From: OPU3-GD-OMZ sp001901525
GTDB taxonomy: Bacteria; Pseudomonadota; Gammaproteobacteria; Methylococcales; Methylomonadaceae
Reading direction: 5' to 3'
DNA length: 39,426 nucleotides
NCBI GenBank assembly: GCA_963981505.1
Contig: CAXCEI010000013.1
Coordinates: 1 to 39,426 of the forward strand
Below the pieces are notes generated by a model that made no database searches, was not told the DNA's origin, and was given only the letters and a program-made list of their open reading frames with translations. The stretch's first letter is position 1. Every line of letters starts with the position of its first letter. The position numbers were made by a program, and so were the translations under genes. Positions 1 to 7,241 of this stretch are shown here, piece by piece.

Positions 1-34
1 AAAACTAAAACAATTCAATTTGTTAGATTTGTTA

Positions 35-74
35 TTAAATAAACCCTTATTTTAATTAACAAAGGTTTATTTAA
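35..74. repeat. 11-bp inverted repeat downstream of typA
   Basis: Positions 35-45 (TTAAATAAACC) are the exact reverse complement of 64-74, separated by an 18-base AT-rich spacer. A second, weaker stem lies at 84-92 with 102-110 (nine pairs, one G-T). Both sit just beyond the typA stop. Neither is followed by a clear T-run on the typA strand, so a terminator role is possible but not shown. Bases 1-167 contain no gene that I can support. Confidence 0.4.
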
Positions 75-167
75 AGGATAAGGAATTGCCTTCATTATTT
101 TAAGGTAATTAAAATAGAGTAGCTCAATGCGTTAAGCTAACTTATGTTGTGAGCCCTTCTTATCTAT

Positions 168-1973
168 TTATTTTGCGCGTTTGCGGTCAATTTCTTTTAA
201 TAAAATTTTACGCAAACGAATAGAGACAGGGGTCACTTCAACTAATTCATCATCACTAATAAATTCTAATGCTTGTTCCAAGGTCATTTTCTGAATGCGT
301 GCGCAAGTTAAGCTCTCATCGGTTCCTGATGCGCGTACATTGGTGAGTGGTTTCGGTTTGGTGGGGTTGACCGTTAAATCACTATTGCGAGAATGGATAC
401 CAACGAGCATCCCTTCGTAGATCTCGTCGCCATTAACAACTAATAATTCACCACGAGCTTGTAGCGGGTACAATGAATAATCAACCGCTTTTCCTTTAGC
501 CATTGAAACTAAGACGCCACGGGTGCGTAATCCAACAGCGCCTTCTTTAACTGGGCCGTAATGGTCGAAAACATGGTAGAACAAACCTGAGCCTGAGGTG
601 GCGGTTAAAAACTCAGTTTGAAAACCGAGTAAACCACGAGATGGGACAATGTATTCTAAACGAATACGGCCTTTGCCATCAGGAACCATGTCTTTAAGGT
701 CGCCTTTTCGATCACCTAGTTTTTCCATAATAGTGCCCTGGTGATTTTCTTCAACCTCGATGGTGACATATTCAAAGGGTTCAGATTTGATCCCATCAAT
801 TTCTTTGATAATAACTTCTGGGCGAGACACACCCATTTCAAATCCTTCGCGCCGCATATTTTCAATCAATACGGAGAGGTGTAATTCGCCACGGCCGGAG
901 ACTTTAAATTTGTCTGGGTCATCTGTTCCTTCAACACGTAAAGCAACGTTGTGTTGTAATTCTTTATCTAACCGGTCACGAATTTGGCGCGTGGTTATGA
1001 ATTTACCCTCTTTGCCGGCAAAAGGAGAGTTGTTGACTTGAAAGGTCATGCTGACCGTAGGCTCATCAATAGATAATGCCGGTAAAGCTTCTACATTTTC
1101 AGGGTCGCATAGTGTTTCTGATATTTGTAATTTTTCAATACCACAAAAAGCAACAATATCACCGGCTTGTGCAGAATCAATTTCAATACGGTCAAGCCCG
1201 TGGAAGCCATAAATTTTTAACATGCGACCATTACGCGTTTTACCATCACTCGATATAAGCGTGAGTGGCATATTACGTTTTACGATGCCTTTTTGAATGC
1301 GTCCAATACCAATAACACCCACATAAGAATTATAGTCCAAACTGATCACTTGCATCTGAAAGGGTGCGGTTATATCAACATCAGGTGGGTTGACTTTGTC
1401 GACAATAGTTTCAAATAAGGGCGTCATGTCACCGTCTCGAACATCATCTTCTAAACTGGCATAACCATTTAATGCCGAGGCATAAATAACAGGAAAATCT
1501 AATTGCTCATCAGTACCGCCTAAGTTGTCAAAGAGATCAAAGGTTTGATCAAGAACCCAATCAGGGCGTGCACCAGGGCGGTCAATTTTGTTAATTACCA
1601 CAATAGGTTTGAGTCCAAGTGCAAAAGCTTTTTGCGTTACAAAGCGGGTTTGAGGCATGGGGCCGTCAACGGCATCAACTAACAGTAAAACAGAATCAAC
1701 CATAGAGAGTACACGTTCGACCTCGCCACCAAAATCAGCATGACCGGGTGTGTCTACAATGTTGATATGGTAGTCATTCCAAGTTAGTGCTGTATTTTTT
1801 GCCAGAATGGTAATGCCGCGTTCTTTTTCAAGATCATTGGAGTCCATCATGCGTTCATCGATGCGTTCATGGCTGGCAAAAGTACCGGATTGTTGAAGGA
1901 GTTTGTCAACCAGTGTGGTTTTGCCATGATCAACATGAGCGATAATGGCAATATTTCTAATTTTTTCTATCAC
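168..1973 (-). CDS. typA: Ribosome-associated GTPase TypA/BipA
   Basis: This is a translational GTPase of the elongation-factor superfamily that binds the ribosome and affects 50S assembly, cold growth and stress responses. The 601-residue product has the usual family length. The G1 loop AHVDHGKT lies at residues 12-19, the G3 motif DTPGHADF and the G4 motif NKID follow, and the C-terminal half has the EF-G-like domains and the TypA-specific tail. The start codon is GTG at 1971-1973 and gives the standard TypA N-terminus. A weak purine stretch precedes it. It lies 44 bases behind the rhodanese gene on the same strand, so read-through from the upstream genes is likely. The family assignment is secure. 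Confidence 0.97.
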   Translation of the reverse strand: MIEKIRNIAIIAHVDHGKTTLVDKLLQQSGTFASHERIDERMMDSNDLEKERGITILAKNTALTWNDYHINIVDTPGHADFGGEVERVLSMVDSVLLLVDAVDGPMPQTRFVTQKAFALGLKPIVVINKIDRPGARPDWVLDQTFDLFDNLGGTDEQLDFPVIYASALNGYASLEDDVRDGDMTPLFETIVDKVNPPDVDITAPFQMQVISLDYNSYVGVIGIGRIQKGIVKRNMPLTLISSDGKTRNGRMLKIYGFHGLDRIEIDSAQAGDIVAFCGIEKLQISETLCDPENVEALPALSIDEPTVSMTFQVNNSPFAGKEGKFITTRQIRDRLDKELQHNVALRVEGTDDPDKFKVSGRGELHLSVLIENMRREGFEMGVSRPEVIIKEIDGIKSEPFEYVTIEVEENHQGTIMEKLGDRKGDLKDMVPDGKGRIRLEYIVPSRGLLGFQTEFLTATSGSGLFYHVFDHYGPVKEGAVGLRTRGVLVSMAKGKAVDYSLYPLQARGELLVVNGDEIYEGMLVGIHSRNSDLTVNPTKPKPLTNVRASGTDESLTCARIQKMTLEQALEFISDDELVEVTPVSIRLRKILLKEIDRKRAK

Positions 1974-2017
1974 GTCTTATAAACCTAAATTTTTTGGGTA
2001 AATGAATGGTAAGAGAT

Positions 2018-2410
2018 TTATGTCTGTTCCCAAGGTAGATTGTGGTAACGCCATCCACCTAAGGTACCTCGGTGTTTTTGTGCATCTAAGTCACCCTCAA
2101 AACCTTCGTTAATGTTAATTAAGTTCTGGTACCCTTTTTCTGCAAGGGCATTGGCGGCTGCCAATGAACGAGCGCCACTTCGACAAAGTAATAAGACCGG
2201 AGTATTGGTATTATCAAGATATTGTTGGACGGTAGAAATAAAGTGTGGGTTTATTTGCCAGTCAGGCGCTTCTTTCCATGGAATATGAATAGCGTTAATC
2301 GGGTGACCAATAAAAGAAAATTCAACTTTGGTGCGTACGTCAATGAGAATGGCTTCTGGGTTGCTTTGTATGAAGTCCCAGGCTTCTAATGGGTTTTTAT
2401 TTATAATCAT
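2018..2410 (-). CDS. Rhodanese-like sulfurtransferase domain protein
   Basis: This is a single-domain cytoplasmic rhodanese of 130 residues. It has the IDVRTKVEF segment near residues 23-31, which matches the conserved entry motif, and an active-site loop CRSGARS starting at Cys76, expected to carry a persulfide. The tail GGWRYHNLPW matches the usual rhodanese ending. No signal peptide is visible. Its ATG overlaps the stop of the upstream methyltransferase by four bases (ATGA), so the two are translationally coupled. The physiological sulfur donor and acceptor cannot be read from the sequence. GlpE/PspE-like function is possible, but the substrate is open. Confidence 0.9.
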   Translation of the reverse strand: MIINKNPLEAWDFIQSNPEAILIDVRTKVEFSFIGHPINAIHIPWKEAPDWQINPHFISTVQQYLDNTNTPVLLLCRSGARSLAAANALAEKGYQNLININEGFEGDLDAQKHRGTLGGWRYHNLPWEQT

Positions 2411-2991
2411 GATCGTGGCCTCTGGCCTATAAAAAGAGCTTGGTTTCTAATACCTTGGGAAATACTGCCGAGCTTCCCGTTTTCGCGGTAATAGACCACG
2501 CTTAAGCTATTAAATAAATTCAGTAATTCATTTTTAGCTAATAAGAAGTCAGGATTGCTAGGACCTTGTAATGTTGTTTTTTCTTGGGTGAATGTTTGAT
2601 AAAACACTAAGCCACCCGGTTTAAGGCTATTGCTTATATTTGCACAGAGGCTACGATCCAAAAATTTACTCACAACAATGACATCATAAGAAGTCGGCTT
2701 TAAACTGGCTTGTTCAATCTGTAGCACTTCAGGGGCAAGGGGTAATTTTTTACCGCTGGCAAATTCCTTTAGTTTTTTAATTGCAATATCTGAGCTGTCC
2801 CAAGCAGCGGTTGTTAAGCCATGACTAGCTAAAAAAATAGCATTAGCACCTATTCCACACGCTAAATCCAAAGCATTGCCTGATTGGGGTAATAAATAGG
2901 CATTTTCAGTTAAGACTTCAGCAACAGGGTATTGTACATGATCTGCATGAAGATAGCGTAGGTCCCATTTGTTTTTATCAGATTTAATCAT
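2407..2991 (-). CDS. SAM-dependent class I methyltransferase, TehB-like
   Basis: This is a small class I methyltransferase of about 194 residues. The SAM-binding motif I reads ALDLACGIGANAIFLA, and the N-terminus KWDLRYLHADH resembles the WDxRY start of TehB/thiopurine-type methyltransferases. The substrate is unknown. An in-frame ATG at 3010-3012 would add seven residues. I prefer the ATG at 2989-2991 because it overlaps the LysR stop by only eight bases, but neither start has a clear ribosome binding site. It overlaps LysR upstream and the rhodanese downstream. A methyltransferase coupled to a sulfurtransferase hints at chalcogen or thiol chemistry, which is inference only. Confidence 0.85.
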   Translation of the reverse strand: MIKSDKNKWDLRYLHADHVQYPVAEVLTENAYLLPQSGNALDLACGIGANAIFLASHGLTTAAWDSSDIAIKKLKEFASGKKLPLAPEVLQIEQASLKPTSYDVIVVSKFLDRSLCANISNSLKPGGLVFYQTFTQEKTTLQGPSNPDFLLAKNELLNLFNSLSVVYYRENGKLGSISQGIRNQALFIGQRPRS

Positions 2992-3898
2992 TATTTTTGC
3001 GTTTAGTTTCATTGAGCGGGGTTAACCAGTCCTGTAAAAAAGTTAAGAAATCACTGACTTTGGCAGATAAATATTTACGATGAGGATAAACCGCGTTAAC
3101 TTGCAGTGGTGGCAGTGAATAATTGGTCAGAATCGCTTGAAGGTGACCCTTATTAATATCTTCATTGACCATGTAACTGGGAAGCATAACGATACCGGTA
3201 CCTTGAATAGAGGCAATGCGAATAGGGTCGGCAATATTGGCCTGAAAACTTCCAGATACTTTTAAAGAGGTTTTAGTGTGGCCTTGATGGAATTTCCATT
3301 GGTCGTAGGGTGGCATAGCTAAGTTGATTAGGCAATTGTGTTGTTTAAGGTCTTGGGGTTCTTGAGGGGTTCCTCTCTTTTCAAAATAGCGGGGTGCACC
3401 GCACACGACAAGTTCATAACTTGCAAGTTTACGGGCAATAAAACTGCTGTTTTCGAGTGCCCCAAGAAGAATGGCGATATCAATGCCATCATCAATTAAG
3501 TTACTGGGGTTACTTTGTAAAATAAGATCAATATTTAATTTCGGGTGTAGTTCAATAAATTCAGATAATGCCGGGGTTATATATGAGGTTCCGAAAACAG
3601 TGGGTGCGCTTAGGCGAAGTGTGCCTTGTGGCTCTGTGTGCATATGGGTAACAGAGGCCTCCATTTCATTGACATCTGATAACACCTGTTGGCAGCGATC
3701 AAGGTATGCTGAGCCTATTTCAGTTAAGCTTAATTGCCGGGTTGTTCTGTTAAATAAACGAACACCGAGTTTTTTTTCTAAATGCATGATGTGTTTGGTC
3801 GTCATGGCTCTGGAAATAGACAGATCCCGGGCGCCCCCGACAAAGCTTCCGTTGTGGGCCACACGGACAAAAACAGTCATGCTGGTTAGTTTGTCCAT
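2984..3898 (-). CDS. LysR-family transcriptional regulator
   Basis: The 304-residue product has the full LysR layout. An N-terminal winged helix-turn-helix covers residues 1-60, with SFVGGARDLSISRAMTTKHI and the typical LGVRLFNRTTR segment. A periplasmic-binding-like effector domain follows from about residue 90. It resembles the CrgA/AaeR-like group that begins MDKLTSMTVFVRVA. It is divergent from a 48-codon membrane ORF across a 154-base gap holding AT-rich dyads, and its 3' end overlaps a methyltransferase. By the usual behaviour of this family it probably regulates one or both of these units and itself. The effector is unknown. Confidence 0.93.
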   Translation of the reverse strand: MDKLTSMTVFVRVAHNGSFVGGARDLSISRAMTTKHIMHLEKKLGVRLFNRTTRQLSLTEIGSAYLDRCQQVLSDVNEMEASVTHMHTEPQGTLRLSAPTVFGTSYITPALSEFIELHPKLNIDLILQSNPSNLIDDGIDIAILLGALENSSFIARKLASYELVVCGAPRYFEKRGTPQEPQDLKQHNCLINLAMPPYDQWKFHQGHTKTSLKVSGSFQANIADPIRIASIQGTGIVMLPSYMVNEDINKGHLQAILTNYSLPPLQVNAVYPHRKYLSAKVSDFLTFLQDWLTPLNETKRKNND

Positions 3899-3925
3899 CC
3901 AATAGTTTCCTTTTAAGAAATAATT

Positions 3926-3945
3926 AATTAATAAATGGGTTAATT
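3926..3945. promoter_or_regulatory. Candidate LysR-type operator dyad
   Basis: AATTAA at 3926-3931 and TTAATT at 3940-3945 form an inverted repeat with an eight-base centre. It lies between the divergent LysR gene and the small ORF and touches the -35 element at 3944. LysR proteins usually bind AT-rich dyads of the T-N11-A type in such gaps. Low complexity makes chance matches common here. Confidence 0.35.
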
Positions 3946-3971
3946 GTTATTTATTTAAAGCATTGTATAAT
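3944..3971 (+). promoter_or_regulatory. Sigma70-type promoter of the 48-codon ORF
   Basis: A -35 like TTGTTA (3944-3949) is followed by a 16-base spacer and a perfect -10 TATAAT (3966-3971). Transcription would start near 3978 and give a leader of about 75 bases before the GTG at 4053. Confidence 0.6.
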
Positions 3972-4052
3972 GACCCACATCAACACTGCAAGCTCGCTAA
4001 ACAATTGGTTTGTAGGGGTTTTTTAATTTAATGATTTTATAGAGGATTTATC

Positions 4053-4199
4053 GTGTCTGACTTAAGAAAAGATGTTTTAATCGCCGCTGTGTTTGTTTTA
4101 GGGCTTTGTAGTTTTATTTCCGGTCAGTACGTTTTTTCGGTGTTTTCGTTTATCAGTAGTAGTTTAATGATGCTGTTGGTACGAAGAAAGGTTGTTTAA
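4053..4199 (+). CDS. Small hydrophobic membrane protein (48 residues), family unknown
   Basis: A GTG-started reading frame encodes 48 residues. It is preceded by AGAGGA at 4041-4046, a well-placed ribosome binding site. The product begins MSDLRKDV, has hydrophobic stretches at about residues 8-23 and 27-43 separated by a short GQ turn, and ends in basic RRKVV. A two-helix membrane hairpin is the simplest reading. It sits in its own small transcription unit, with a consensus -10 upstream and a strong intrinsic terminator downstream, and diverges from a LysR regulator. I do not recognise the family. It could be a LysR target, a small membrane regulator, or a type I toxin-like peptide; none of these is shown. 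Confidence 0.6.
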   Translation: MSDLRKDVLIAAVFVLGLCSFISGQYVFSVFSFISSSLMMLLVRRKVV

Positions 4200-4246
4200 G
4201 CATTGGTAATTACCCTCCAAAAAACTGATTACTGATGTATTTTTGA

Positions 4247-4279
4247 CCCTATTACTGATTCCAGTAATAGGGTTTTTTT
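4247..4279 (+). terminator. Strong rho-independent terminator after the 48-codon ORF
   Basis: CCCTATTACTG (4247-4257) pairs perfectly with 4262-4272 around a four-base loop, giving an 11-bp stem followed by seven T. It is oriented for the plus strand. The other strand lacks a T-run directly after the stem. Confidence 0.9.
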
Positions 4280-4325
4280 ATTGTTATAAGTCAGTTACTG
4301 TTTTCCAGAACGGTAAATAAGCATG

Positions 4326-4580
4326 TTAGGGGGCGGCAAACTGAATGTCTTGCTGATTATTTTTAAGTGTTTTTTTGCCAATACCTTTGACTCGGTTTAA
4401 CTGATCAAGTGATGAAAAGGAGCCATTTTTTTCACGGTAATTTATGATAGCTTCAGCTTTTTTTAAACCGATACCGTTAAGGGCGTTGGCGATCTCGGTG
4501 CTATTGGCTGTATTGATATTGATAGGTGCTGCTGTTACGGTTAATGAAACAAAAAGTAGAAAAATAAAATATTTAAACAT
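4326..4580 (-). CDS. ComEA-like helix-hairpin-helix protein
   Basis: The 84-residue product has a cleavable signal peptide (MFKYFIFLLFVSLTVTAAP) and then one ComEA-type helix-hairpin-helix region. That region begins ININTANSTEIANAL, with the two hairpins LNGIGLKKAEAI and VKGIGKKTLKNN. Such short periplasmic proteins bind DNA without sequence specificity and can assist uptake in competent gammaproteobacteria. No other competence gene is present here, so a role in transformation is inferred only from the family. A strong site AAGGAG lies upstream of the ATG. It is transcribed alone, between a terminator and a divergent operon. Confidence 0.9.
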   Translation of the reverse strand: MFKYFIFLLFVSLTVTAAPININTANSTEIANALNGIGLKKAEAIINYREKNGSFSSLDQLNRVKGIGKKTLKNNQQDIQFAAP

Positions 4581-4659
4581 ATTAAATCTCCTTAAAATTA
4601 GAGCATTAAAATACTACGAATAAAACTTTACGTAGCGACAGCTAAAAAATAGTTTGTTC

Positions 4660-4686
4660 TTGAGTGACTGCAATTTTATTTATAAT
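4660..4686 (+). promoter_or_regulatory. Candidate promoter of the DUF3306/polyferredoxin/TorD operon
   Basis: A perfect -10 TATAAT lies at 4681-4686. The best -35 is TTGAGT at 4660-4665 with a short 15-base spacer. The predicted start near 4693 gives a leader of about 77 bases. Confidence 0.45.
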
Positions 4687-4769
4687 ATTGTGTTGATAAG
4701 GCATTGCTTGGTGACTTTATTTTGTTGTCTAATGAGTTTGTTTTCTTCATATTTTAATACAGTAAAGCC

Positions 4770-5132
4770 ATGATTCGACGTATGGGCTCTTTATGGCCAT
4801 GGAAATCAAAACCATCGGATAGTTCAGAATTAAGCCCGCAGCAAGATTTATTGCCTGAAGATGAGCCGGCTATTGAAGAATTAACAGAAATAGTTCTTAA
4901 GCAATTACTACAGAAGAAAGAGTTTACAATTCTTGATGGGTTGAATGAATACGATGAGGATTATACTTTTTTTGAATCGCGGGGGAATATTATCACCCAT
5001 GAAATGAAAAAAATATTGGTCGATGAAGTATTGTCGCAACGGCAGGAAATGGCGATCGCTGAGTGTGAAAATGAAGACCAGAATCAAGATATTAAAAAGG
5101 TAAGAGATCAAGATGATCAACAGTCCGGTTGA
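4770..5132 (+). CDS. DUF3306-like protein of a formate dehydrogenase-type accessory cluster
   Basis: The 120-residue, mostly acidic product has no signal peptide or membrane segment. Its core, residues 52-65 (FTILDGLNEYDEDY), matches my recollection of the DGL-x-x-YDxDY signature of DUF3306 proteins, which sit beside TorD and polyferredoxin genes in formate dehydrogenase loci. The C-terminus is charged and low in complexity. An alternative ATG lies four codons in (4782). Its last 20 bases overlap the next gene. The function of DUF3306 is not established; an accessory role for a metalloenzyme is suggested only by neighbourhood. Confidence 0.65.
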   Translation: MIRRMGSLWPWKSKPSDSSELSPQQDLLPEDEPAIEELTEIVLKQLLQKKEFTILDGLNEYDEDYTFFESRGNIITHEMKKILVDEVLSQRQEMAIAECENEDQNQDIKKVRDQDDQQSG

Positions 5133-6645
5133 ATTAGCACAACAAGCTGTTGATCAATGCGCCGTCGAAGCAACATCTTATGTAACATTTGAATCAGAAG
5201 GGTCATTATTGGTTATCGGTGCGACCTCCGAAGTTCTTGAGATATTGTCGCTATTAAATGCATTTTCAGTTTCAGTTTTTTGTGTGGATAGTTATACAAG
5301 TCAAGAACAGGTCCGGTTGCTTGAAAGAGTGAACCTTATAGAGGCTGTTGTTAATATTCAATTGTCTGGGTATTTGGGTAATTTTACAGTTACCGGGGTA
5401 GCGAATAGCTTTGATTTGGTTTTGGATTTGCGTCAAGAGGCGGATTTCCAATCAGCCTTAAGTCCGATTGGTTATTTTCAATTGACAGCGATCGGTGAAT
5501 TACCACGTGTTGTTGAGCAATTAAATGATCTTGTGGGTATTTTTGATAAACCTAAGTATTTTTCCTATTTAGAGGAAAAATGTGCCCACAGTCGAAATCA
5601 GATAGAGGGGTGCCGGCAATGTATTGATATTTGCAGTGCGGATGCAATAACCTCGGTTGATTTTCAAATCGTAGTAAATCCATATTTATGCCAAGGCTGT
5701 GGTGATTGTTCGGTCGTTTGTCCATCTGGGGCAATGAATTATCAATACCTCTCTCGTCAAGACATACTGAATCAGTTACGGTCGATGTTAAAAGCATTTT
5801 ATTCAGCCGGAGGGAGGCAGCCGGTCGTTGTTTTTTGCAATGCAGAAGATAGGAGTGTTTTGGCTTCGTATCGGAATGATTATTTATTGTTTCCATTGGA
5901 GTCGTTATCTTCAGTAGGGGCTGAAGTTTGGTTAGCGGCATTGGCTTTTGGGGCGGGTCTGGTGGTTCTTTATAATTCAGAGCCATTGTTAGCTAGCAGT
6001 GAACAGGTACTCAATAATGAGTTAGAAGTAACCCGTGCAATCTTAATAGGCATGGGATTTTCAGAAAAATTATTGTATCGCTCTGAAGGTGTTTTAGTGC
6101 AAAATAACGGTGCTGATTTTTTGACTATTCCGCCGGCTACTTTTGCCGGTGATAATGATAAGCGAGCTATTTTTCGGTTGGCGGTGGATCATTTGTTTAA
6201 CTATGCCAGCCAACAACCGAGACAAGTAAAATTATTGGGTAACACGGCCTGGGGTGAAGTAAAGGCAGCAAGAGATTTGTGTACCTTGTGTTTTTCTTGT
6301 GTTTCTGCATGCCCCTCGGGTGCGTTACAATCCGGACAAAACAGTCCGCAATTAAACTTTATTGAATCATTATGCTTGCAATGTAATTTGTGTGTTTCAA
6401 CGTGTCCAGAACAGGCTCTCGCGTTAAGTGCGCGTTATGTTTATGATGGTGTGGGGGCCCGTAGTTCTAGGCGTTTACATGAGGAATCAGCATTTCATTG
6501 TATTAACTGTCAAAAGCCTTTTGCAACAGAAAAAATGATGACGGTTATGAAAGAAAAGTTATCCGGGCATCCCATGTTCCAAGGGGAGGCATTGAAACGA
6601 TTGGAAATGTGTGAGGATTGTCGCATTAAGAGTCAGTTTGGTTGA
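5113..6645 (+). CDS. Polyferredoxin with four 4Fe-4S motifs and a C-terminal CxxC pair
   Basis: This is a 510-residue soluble iron-sulfur protein. Two ferredoxin-like cluster motifs lie in the middle (Cys157/167/170/174 and Cys193/196/199/203) and two more further on (Cys390/393/396/400 and Cys421/424/427/431), each followed by the usual P or A residues. The N-terminal 150 residues look like a Rossmann-type domain without cysteine clusters. The C-terminus carries CINC (463-466) and CEDC (500-503), which could bind zinc or iron. It overlaps the DUF3306-like gene by 20 bases and the TorD gene closely. It probably moves electrons for, or helps mature, a molybdenum/tungsten oxidoreductase encoded elsewhere. 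Confidence 0.85.
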   Translation: MINSPVELAQQAVDQCAVEATSYVTFESEGSLLVIGATSEVLEILSLLNAFSVSVFCVDSYTSQEQVRLLERVNLIEAVVNIQLSGYLGNFTVTGVANSFDLVLDLRQEADFQSALSPIGYFQLTAIGELPRVVEQLNDLVGIFDKPKYFSYLEEKCAHSRNQIEGCRQCIDICSADAITSVDFQIVVNPYLCQGCGDCSVVCPSGAMNYQYLSRQDILNQLRSMLKAFYSAGGRQPVVVFCNAEDRSVLASYRNDYLLFPLESLSSVGAEVWLAALAFGAGLVVLYNSEPLLASSEQVLNNELEVTRAILIGMGFSEKLLYRSEGVLVQNNGADFLTIPPATFAGDNDKRAIFRLAVDHLFNYASQQPRQVKLLGNTAWGEVKAARDLCTLCFSCVSACPSGALQSGQNSPQLNFIESLCLQCNLCVSTCPEQALALSARYVYDGVGARSSRRLHEESAFHCINCQKPFATEKMMTVMKEKLSGHPMFQGEALKRLEMCEDCRIKSQFG

Positions 6646-6650
6646 AAGTT

Positions 6651-7241
6651 ATGGGAGCACCGGAAGAAGATTTGGAGCATCAGTTACGGGCGAATACATA
6701 TGGTTTATTAGCGCATTTGTTTGTTGCTGAACCTAATAGACAAACCTTGTCATTATTAGCATCAATAAGTACTCAGGCATCAGTTAAAGAGACACCGGTT
6801 TCAAAGGCTTGGGGTCAATTATTTTGTGTTGCTAAAACGATGGAAATAGCTGCCATTAGTACGGAGTTTCAACAATTATTTATTGGTGTAGCGCGTGGAG
6901 AATTATTACCTTATGGGTGCTATTATCAGACTGGATTTTTAATGGATAAGCCTTTAATAATGCTTCGACAGGACTTGCAGGTTATGGGTTTTAAGCGACA
7001 AGAAAATAGCCGGGAGCCTGAGGATCATGTGGCTGCCCTGTGTGAAGTGATGGCTATATTGGTACGAGAGGATCGAAAAGAGCAGTTCGATTTTTTTAAA
7101 AAACATATGAATGTGTGGATGCCGGTATTTTTTAAGGATATTAACGAAACGCCATCGGCTTGTTTTTATCAGGCGGTTGCTTTATTGGGCACGGCTTTTT
7201 TTCAGGTTGAAGAAACGTTTATGGGTATGAGTAATGATTGA
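6651..7241 (+). CDS. TorD/DmsD-family redox-enzyme maturation chaperone
   Basis: The roughly 196-residue, all-helical cytoplasmic protein carries the family hallmarks PYGCYYQTGFLMDKPL and EPEDHVAALCEVM. TorD-type chaperones bind the twin-arginine signal or the apoprotein of molybdenum enzymes before export. I chose the ATG at 6651, preceded by GAAAG. A TTG at 6642 that overlaps the polyferredoxin stop would add three residues. It is the third gene of an operon with a DUF3306-like protein and a polyferredoxin, and its stop overlaps the polA start. Its client enzyme is not in this window; formate dehydrogenase is the likeliest partner from known gene clusters. Confidence 0.88.
   Translation: MGAPEEDLEHQLRANTYGLLAHLFVAEPNRQTLSLLASISTQASVKETPVSKAWGQLFCVAKTMEIAAISTEFQQLFIGVARGELLPYGCYYQTGFLMDKPLIMLRQDLQVMGFKRQENSREPEDHVAALCEVMAILVREDRKEQFDFFKKHMNVWMPVFFKDINETPSACFYQAVALLGTAFFQVEETFMGMSND

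Noticed and set aside
3471..3905. 144-codon open frame antisense to the LysR gene
   Set aside because: It lies within a clear LysR coding sequence, has no ribosome site and gives a product without recognisable motifs.
4614..4635. CTACG-N12-CGTAG inverted repeat before comEA
   Set aside because: Only five pairs, without any associated signal; such repeats are expected by chance.
5552..5986. 144-codon open frame antisense to the polyferredoxin gene
   Set aside because: The plus strand carries conserved cysteine motifs over the same bases; the antisense product has no domain features.
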